DNA from: Planctomycetes bacterium ADurb.Bin069
GTDB lineage: Bacteria; Planctomycetota; UBA8108; UBA8890; UBA8898
NCBI GenBank assembly: GCA_002070955.1
Contig: MWEK01000012.1
Coordinates: forward strand, 1 to 35,513
DNA: 35,513 nucleotides
Reading direction: 5' to 3'
Made by a program: the position numbers and the translations under genes. The notes beneath the pieces were generated by a model that had not been told where the DNA came from, did not search any database, and worked only from the letters and a program-made list of their open reading frames with translations. Below, piece after piece: positions 31,072-35,513 of the stretch. Position 1 is the stretch's first letter; the number at the start of each line of letters is the position of its first letter.

Positions 31072-32457
31072 ATGAAAATCGAGGGCGCGGCGGCTCTTTT
31101 CCTGGAAACGGCGTGCGCGGTCCTGTTGGCCGCGGCGGGCTCCCTCGGCGCCGAGGCGGCGCCGCTTCCCCGGGCGGCGACTTTCGTGTGCGACGCCACG
31201 CCGCCCCCGGGCGAGGTTCTCGTCTGGACGACGCCGCTCGCCGAGGTGGCCCAACCTCTCTTGGCCAAGGGCGTCGTGATCGAGGACGGCGGCGAACGCT
31301 TCGTTCTGTGCACCTTCGACTGGTGCGAGATCTGCAACGACGGGGATCTGATGCTGCGGGCCTGCCTGGCCGAGGCCGTCGGGATCGATCCGGCGCGCGT
31401 CGTCGTCCACGCCGTGCACCAGCACGCCGCGGCCTGGGTCGACATCGGCGCCAATGCGCTCCTTGACGCCGCGCCGGAGCCGCCCCGCCGTCTCACGGAC
31501 GCCTTCATGGAGGCCTTGAAGGCCAGGCTGGGCGCGGCGGCGAAGGAAGCCCTCGGGCGGATGCGGGCCTTCGACCGCGCCGGTATCGGGCAGGCGCAGG
31601 TCGAGCGCGTCGCCTCGACGCGCCGGCTTCGCGCCGAGGGCGGCGGCATCACCGTCAGGTTCAGCGGGGGCGGCAAGGACCCCGCCCTCGCGGCGGCGCC
31701 GGAGGGCGATATCGATCCTTTCCTGAAGACGGTGACGCTGGCGGCGGGCGACCGGCCCCTCGCGCGGCTGCACTTCTACGCGACGCATCCGCAGACTTTC
31801 GCGTGCACCGGCGTCGCCTCGTCGGATTTCGTCGGCGCGGCGCGCGAAGCCCTGGAGGCGAAGGAGAAGGTCTTTCAACTCTACTTCACCGGCTGCGCCG
31901 GGGACGTCACCGCCGGCAAGTATAACGACGGCTCCGATACGGCCCGCGCCGGCCTGGCGGCGCGCTTGCTCGCCGGCCTGGAGGCGGCGGTCGCGGCGAC
32001 GAAATACGAACCGATCGCCGGCGGGAGTCTGCGCCTGCGAACCTTGCCCCTGGCCCTCGCGTGCCGCGCCGACAAGGGCCACACCGAGGCCGATCTCCGA
32101 GCGCGTCTGGAGAATCCCGCGGGCGATCCGGGGTCGCGGGTCTACGACGGCGCCATCGCGCTCGCCTTCGTGCGGCGCGCGGCGCGGCCGCTCCTGACCT
32201 ATGGCTTGACGCTGGGGGCGGCGGAGATACTGTTCCTGCCCGGCGAGCCGATGCTCGCGTTCCAAAGGTTCGCGCAGGACGCCGCGCCGGCGCGGTTCGT
32301 GGCCGTCGCGGGCTACTGCGATTGCGGCCCGGGGTATATCTGCACCGACGCGGCTTTCGCCGAGGGCGGCTACGAGCCCACCGCCGCCAACGTCGGCCTC
32401 GGATCGGAGGCGCTTCTCAAGAAGGCGATCCGAGAACTCCTGGCGGAAGGCCGCTGA
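31072..32457 (+). CDS. Exported neutral/alkaline ceramidase-like protein
   Basis: 461 residues from ATG 31072 (GGAG 8 bp upstream); the frame extends to GTG 31048, but that start would lie at the predicted transcription start. A signal peptide (MKIEGAAALFLETACAVLLAAAGSLGAEA) precedes the N-terminal domain of the neutral/alkaline non-lysosomal ceramidase family. Its elements are visible: DATPPPGEVLVW, DWCEICNDGDLMLRACLAEAVG, VVVHAVHQHAA (zinc-ligand region), FYATHPQTFACTGVASSDFVG and YFTGCAGDVTAG. Planctomycetes carry many such proteins, and most are not known to act on ceramides, so hydrolysis of an amide- or ester-linked substrate is the most that can be inferred. It has its own likely promoter. 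SMUG1 follows 15 bp downstream. Confidence 0.85.
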   Translation: MKIEGAAALFLETACAVLLAAAGSLGAEAAPLPRAATFVCDATPPPGEVLVWTTPLAEVAQPLLAKGVVIEDGGERFVLCTFDWCEICNDGDLMLRACLAEAVGIDPARVVVHAVHQHAAAWVDIGANALLDAAPEPPRRLTDAFMEALKARLGAAAKEALGRMRAFDRAGIGQAQVERVASTRRLRAEGGGITVRFSGGGKDPALAAAPEGDIDPFLKTVTLAAGDRPLARLHFYATHPQTFACTGVASSDFVGAAREALEAKEKVFQLYFTGCAGDVTAGKYNDGSDTARAGLAARLLAGLEAAVAATKYEPIAGGSLRLRTLPLALACRADKGHTEADLRARLENPAGDPGSRVYDGAIALAFVRRAARPLLTYGLTLGAAEILFLPGEPMLAFQRFAQDAAPARFVAVAGYCDCGPGYICTDAAFAEGGYEPTAANVGLGSEALLKKAIRELLAEGR

Positions 32458-32472
32458 GCGCGCCGGGATCTC

Positions 32473-33222
32473 ATGCGGAAGAGCGGCGCGCGGCAGGCAA
32501 GCGCGGGGGCGCGGCTGGAGCGCATCGCCGAGGCGCTCTGCAAGGAGCTGGCGCCGCTGCGGTTCGCGCCGCCGGTGACGCACGTCTACAATCCGCTCGT
32601 CTACGCGCGGGATGTGTACGGCGCGTATGTGCGGCGGTACGCCCGGGCGGGCTGCGAGGCGGTGCTGCTCGGCATGAATCCGGGGCCTTTCGGCATGGCG
32701 CAGAGCGGGGTGCCCTTCGGCGATGTCGTCATGGTGCGCGAGTGGCTCGGCCTCGAGGGGGCGGTCGGCAAGCCCCCGGTGGAACATCCCGCGCGCCCGG
32801 TTCTCGGCTTCGACTGCCCCCGGCGCGAGGTGAGCGGGACGCGCCTCTGGGGCTTCGCGCGCGACGCGTTCGGAACGCCGGCCCGGTTCTTCGCGCGGTT
32901 CTTCGTCATCAACTATTGTCCCCTCGTCTTCATGGAGGCATCGGGCCGCAACGTCACGCCCGACAAGCTCGGCGCGGAGGACAGGACGCGGCTCCTGGCC
33001 GCCTGCGACCGCGCGCTCAGAGCCGGCGTGGAGTGCCTGGCGCCGCGCATCGTCATCGGCGTGGGGCACTTCGCCGCCGCGCGCGCGGCCGCGGCGCTCG
33101 AGGGCCTGCCGGCGGCGGTGGGGCGTATTCTTCACCCAAGCCCCCAGAGCCCGGCCGCCAACCGCGGCTGGGCCGCGGCGGCGGCGGAGCAGCTTGCGCG
33201 GTACGGGCTCGCGCCGCCCTGA
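32473..33222 (+). CDS. SMUG1-type uracil-DNA glycosylase
   Basis: 249 residues. Motif 1 is GMNPGPFGMAQSGVPFGDV, the exact signature of the SMUG1 branch with the catalytic Asn of GMNPGPFGMAQ. Motif 2 is LHPSPQSPAANRGW, the base-flipping loop HPSPxSPxAN-GW. Between them is FFVINYCPLVFMEASGRN, matching the family's substrate-recognition strand. It excises uracil and oxidised pyrimidines from DNA in base-excision repair. SMUG1 is mainly known from animals but also occurs in scattered bacteria including planctomycetes. It is cytosolic and unrelated in role to the ceramidase-like gene 15 bp upstream, though they may share a transcript. Its end is convergent with the next gene. Confidence 0.93.
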   Translation: MRKSGARQASAGARLERIAEALCKELAPLRFAPPVTHVYNPLVYARDVYGAYVRRYARAGCEAVLLGMNPGPFGMAQSGVPFGDVVMVREWLGLEGAVGKPPVEHPARPVLGFDCPRREVSGTRLWGFARDAFGTPARFFARFFVINYCPLVFMEASGRNVTPDKLGAEDRTRLLAACDRALRAGVECLAPRIVIGVGHFAAARAAAALEGLPAAVGRILHPSPQSPAANRGWAAAAAEQLARYGLAPP

Positions 33223-33247
33223 GCGTTCGCTCCCGTCCTAAACGCTC
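33221..33247. terminator. Inverted repeat between convergent genes, possible bidirectional terminator
   Basis: GAGCGTT (33221-33227) and AACGCTC (33241-33247) form a perfect 7-bp stem spanning the 15-bp gap between the convergent glycosylase and oxidoreductase genes. A shorter alternative, GAGCG-TT-CGCTC, lies inside it. There is no T run. Confidence 0.35.
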
Positions 33248-34581
33248 TCCGGTTCGGGGTGCACCCAAGGCTGCCGGTACGGCCGGGCCAGGAGCGCGTT
33301 GGCTTCGTCATCGCCGGGGACGATGCCCTTGGCCGGGTCGTAGGCGAGGGTGCGGCCGAGCTTCTGGGAGAGGTTGGCGAGGATGCACGCCGCCGTCGAG
33401 GTGAAGCCCTGCTCGATGTCGGCCACCGGCCGGCCGCGGCTCGCGATGGCGGCCAGGAAGTCCCGCATGTGCCCGCGAATGGCGGGCGCGCAGTGCTTCT
33501 CCAGGCGCGGCTCGGTCTTGTCCTCGGGGTATTCCTCCAGTTCATACACGACGTCGCCGTGCACGGTTTCGCTCTTGCCCTGCTCCTGGAAGTCGTAGGC
33601 GAAGACGCTGGCCTTCAGGGTGCCCTTGTCGCCGTAGAAAGTGGCGCTCCAGGGGTAGTTCGGGTCGGGCTCCCGGCCCCAGGTGCGGTGCTGCCAGACG
33701 ACGTTGAAGCCGTCGTGCTCGAAAGTCGCGATCTGAGTGTCGGTGGTGTTGGCGCGGCTCTGCTTGTCGATGAAAATGCCGCCCGCCGAGGACACGCGCT
33801 TCGGCCAGCCGAGGTCGAGCATCCACCTGACCATGTCGTACATGTGGATGCACATGTCGCCCATGATCCCGTTGCCGTATTCCATGAAGGCGCGCCAGCT
33901 TCCCGGATGAACCATGCGGTTGTAGGGGCGAAGCGGCGCGGGCCCCGTCCACATGTCGTAGTCGAGGTGCGCCGGCGGGGCGGTGTCGGGCGGGTTGTCC
34001 CTGGCGCGCATGTGCCAGTAGCAGCAGATCTCCACGTGCCCGATGGTTCCCAGCTTCCCCGTGCGGATGAACCGGTCGCGGGCCTCGATGAGGTGCGGCG
34101 TGCTGCGGCGCTGCGTGCCCACCTGGACGACGCGGCCGTGCTTGCGCGCCGCCGCCACCATGGCCTGGCCCTCGACGACATCGACGCTGATGGGCTTCTG
34201 CACCCAGACATCGGCGCCGCTCGCCGCGGCCGCGATCATCGGGAGGGCGTGCCAATGGTCCGGCGTGTCCACGAGCACGATGTCCAGATCCTTCTCCTTG
34301 AGCATTTCGCGGTAGTCGCCGTAGGTCCGCGGCCGGCGCTTCGACGCCTGGCGCGAGGCGACGATGTCCGCCGCTTCGGCGAGCATCTTCGCATCGACAT
34401 CGCAGAGCGACACGACCTCGACGGGCGCCACCTGGATGAGCCGCAGGAGGTCGCACTTTCCATACCAGCCGGGGCCGATGACGCCGACGCGCTTCTTGGC
34501 GCCGGCCTCGGCCGCGAGCGCCGGCAAGGACGACATGGCCAGACCCGCGACGCCCGCCTTGATGAAACTACGCCGATTCAT
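33238..34581 (-). CDS. Tat-exported Gfo/Idh/MocA family oxidoreductase
   Basis: 447 residues from ATG 34581, preceded by AGGAGAGGAA; the frame is open beyond it but the Tat signal MNRRSFIKAGVAGLAMSSLPALAAEAG fixes the start. The Rossmann motif is KKRVGVIGPGWYGKCDLLRL, the cofactor segment is VQKPISVDV (usual EKP reads QKP), and the catalytic segment is MEYGNGIMGDMCIHMYDMVRWML (GDMxxHxxD). SWRAFMEYGNG and YDMWTGPAPLRPYN are typical of the secreted planctomycete subfamily. It probably oxidises a sugar or cyclitol outside the cytoplasmic membrane, carrying NAD(P) through the Tat system. The substrate is unknown. It lies downstream of the deoxyhypusine-synthase-like gene on the same strand, with an AT-rich promoter-like gap between. 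Confidence 0.92.
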   Translation of the reverse strand: MNRRSFIKAGVAGLAMSSLPALAAEAGAKKRVGVIGPGWYGKCDLLRLIQVAPVEVVSLCDVDAKMLAEAADIVASRQASKRRPRTYGDYREMLKEKDLDIVLVDTPDHWHALPMIAAAASGADVWVQKPISVDVVEGQAMVAAARKHGRVVQVGTQRRSTPHLIEARDRFIRTGKLGTIGHVEICCYWHMRARDNPPDTAPPAHLDYDMWTGPAPLRPYNRMVHPGSWRAFMEYGNGIMGDMCIHMYDMVRWMLDLGWPKRVSSAGGIFIDKQSRANTTDTQIATFEHDGFNVVWQHRTWGREPDPNYPWSATFYGDKGTLKASVFAYDFQEQGKSETVHGDVVYELEEYPEDKTEPRLEKHCAPAIRGHMRDFLAAIASRGRPVADIEQGFTSTAACILANLSQKLGRTLAYDPAKGIVPGDDEANALLARPYRQPWVHPEPESV

Positions 34582-34624
34582 GGTTCCTCTCCTCGACAAC
34601 AAGCCCGCCTGGGCAACAACACCC

Positions 34625-34641
34625 ATAGTATATAAGTATAG
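34625..34641 (-). promoter_or_regulatory. AT-rich promoter-like island upstream of the Gfo/Idh gene
   Basis: On the minus strand two TATACT hexamers (34640-34635 and 34632-34627) occur in an otherwise GC-rich gap of about 100 bp, 45-60 bp before the ATG. A GC-rich hairpin (GGGCGC/GCGCCC) precedes them. No convincing -35 was found. Confidence 0.25.
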
Positions 34642-34684
34642 GCAGCAGCGCCGCGGGGCGCCAGGCGCCGCGCCCTCGGTCTTC

Positions 34685-35513
34685 TCACGCTTTCCCGCCG
34701 GCGCTTTTCCGCCGGCGGGCGCGGCGGCCCGGAGGAGGCGGCGCCTGGCGCGCGAGGCGCCGCGCCACGCGGGCTCGAAGCTCCGCGCCCAGGGCATCCA
34801 TGCGGTCGAAGAGACGGCGCGGCCGGCGGGCCTTGCAGCGGTCGATGACGTACGCGGCCAACAGGGGGAACACGGCGCTGTACTCGCCCCAGATCTGGAC
34901 GAGCTTGGCCTCGTCCGCCGCTTCGTACTTGCCCCAGGTGACGGCCTCGCCGAAGGTGCAGCTCGAAAGGCTGCCTTCCCTGACGTTGGCCGTCGTGATT
35001 TGGATGCCCCGCGACGCGCCCTCGTACGGGACGCCGAAGATCTGGCTGAGCGTGGGCCCCGTCTGCTGGATGAAGTTCTTGGGGCCGCCGCCGCCGAGCT
35101 CCACGAACCCGAGGTCGTGGTCGGCGCAGGCGAGCGCCGCCGAGAGGACGATGTCGTCCTGGGGCGAGAACCGGAGCGGGAAACCCTCCAGCTCCATGCG
35201 GGTCACGTTCATGGCGATGGAGTGGTTGGTGAAGGAATCCCAGAAGACCGGCACGCCCCGGCGCGCCGCCGCGGCGACGAAGCTCTTGCCCGGATGCGGC
35301 GCCCGGTCCAACACCCACCGGCCGAGGAGCATCATGAAGTGCGGGCTGGCCAGCGGCGCCGCCCCCAGCGCGGCGCCGCGCTCCCGGACGAACCGGCAGA
35401 TCAGCTCGTCCTGGGCCTCGAGCGTCTCCTTCTCGCGAATCCCGATGTCGTAGATGCGCGTGTCGCCGCGGCGCCGCAGCTCGTCGTCATCGGCGTGGGG
35501 GCTGACGGCCTTG
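34685..35513 (-). CDS. Deoxyhypusine-synthase-like protein, 5' truncated by the window edge
   Basis: At least 275 residues; the frame runs off the right edge of the window, so the N-terminus is missing. The first readable residues (KAVSPHADDDELRRRGDTRI) and ELGGGGPKNFIQQTGPTLSQIFG match deoxyhypusine synthase, as does TFGEAVTWGKYE, whose Lys corresponds to the enzyme's catalytic lysine in the conserved WGK. The fold uses NAD and spermidine. In archaea and eukaryotes it modifies aIF5A/eIF5A, which bacteria lack; bacterial relatives include homospermidine-synthase-like enzymes, so polyamine metabolism is the likely role. The C-terminus is a basic, Pro/Arg-rich tail (PPPPGRRARRRKSAGGKA), unusual for the family. 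The next gene starts 103 bp downstream. Confidence 0.9.
   Translation of the reverse strand, partial: KAVSPHADDDELRRRGDTRIYDIGIREKETLEAQDELICRFVRERGAALGAAPLASPHFMMLLGRWVLDRAPHPGKSFVAAAARRGVPVFWDSFTNHSIAMNVTRMELEGFPLRFSPQDDIVLSAALACADHDLGFVELGGGGPKNFIQQTGPTLSQIFGVPYEGASRGIQITTANVREGSLSSCTFGEAVTWGKYEAADEAKLVQIWGEYSAVFPLLAAYVIDRCKARRPRRLFDRMDALGAELRARVARRLARQAPPPPGRRARRRKSAGGKA

Noticed and set aside
33259..34635. Plus-strand open frame of about 458 codons opposite the minus-strand Gfo/Idh gene
   Set aside because: Val/Arg/His-rich shadow; the minus strand encodes a complete Tat-Gfo/Idh/MocA protein.
1..35513. CRISPR array, tRNA, rRNA, phage or transposon genes
   Set aside because: No regularly spaced repeats, cloverleaf sequences, rRNA segments, integrases or transposases were recognised on either strand.

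Overview
The window is GC-rich, gene-dense bacterial DNA. Type I dockerin-like repeats on large secreted proteins, CotH and lamin-tail modules, Tat-exported Gfo/Idh/MocA proteins, a neutral-ceramidase-like protein and a sulfatase remnant suggest a planctomycete or a neighbouring lineage (Hydrogenedentes- or Sumerlaeota-like), probably a heterotroph that degrades complex organic matter. This assignment is inferred from gene content; there is no rRNA or other marker in the window.

Layout. 1-752: 3' part of a serpin. 770-1839 (minus): redox operon of thioredoxin, a membrane-anchored thioredoxin and a small DUF2892-like membrane protein. 1840-2052: divergent regulatory region with a near-consensus sigma-54 promoter facing the thioredoxins and a cluster of TTGCAA-type palindromes. 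2053-3381: PAS/AAA+/Fis sigma-54 activator. 3454-9402: complete Yej/Opp-type peptide ABC importer (two permeases, binding protein, two separate ATPases). 9494-9994: rubrerythrin. 10042-12745: translationally coupled cluster of a Tat-exported oxidoreductase, a HEAT-like protein and a lipoprotein phosphatase. 12809-13780: thymidylate-synthase-fold protein. 13873-14340: bacterioferritin. 14413-19887: 1824-residue CotH/lamin-tail/LamG/dockerin protein. 19990-20350: decayed sulfatase. 20603-22201: Tat-exported protein resembling L-fucose isomerase. 22491-28236: two tandem paralogous dockerin proteins. 28224-32457: exported Gfo/Idh-like protein, secreted beta-propeller protein and ceramidase-like protein. 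32473-33222: SMUG1-type uracil-DNA glycosylase. 33238-34581 (minus): Tat-exported Gfo/Idh/MocA protein. 34685-35513 (minus): deoxyhypusine-synthase-like protein, cut by the window end.

Two themes stand out. The first is a self-contained redox circuit: a cysteine-bearing PAS sigma-54 activator, its likely enhancer sites and a sigma-54 promoter on a thioredoxin operon, with rubrerythrin and bacterioferritin nearby. The second is a family of secreted dockerin proteins sharing an uncharacterised module of about 190 residues: seven copies in three proteins, alternating in two of them with a second beta-rich module, and all three ending in a dockerin pair plus a conserved cysteine-containing tail. 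No CRISPR array, tRNA, rRNA or intact mobile element was recognised.
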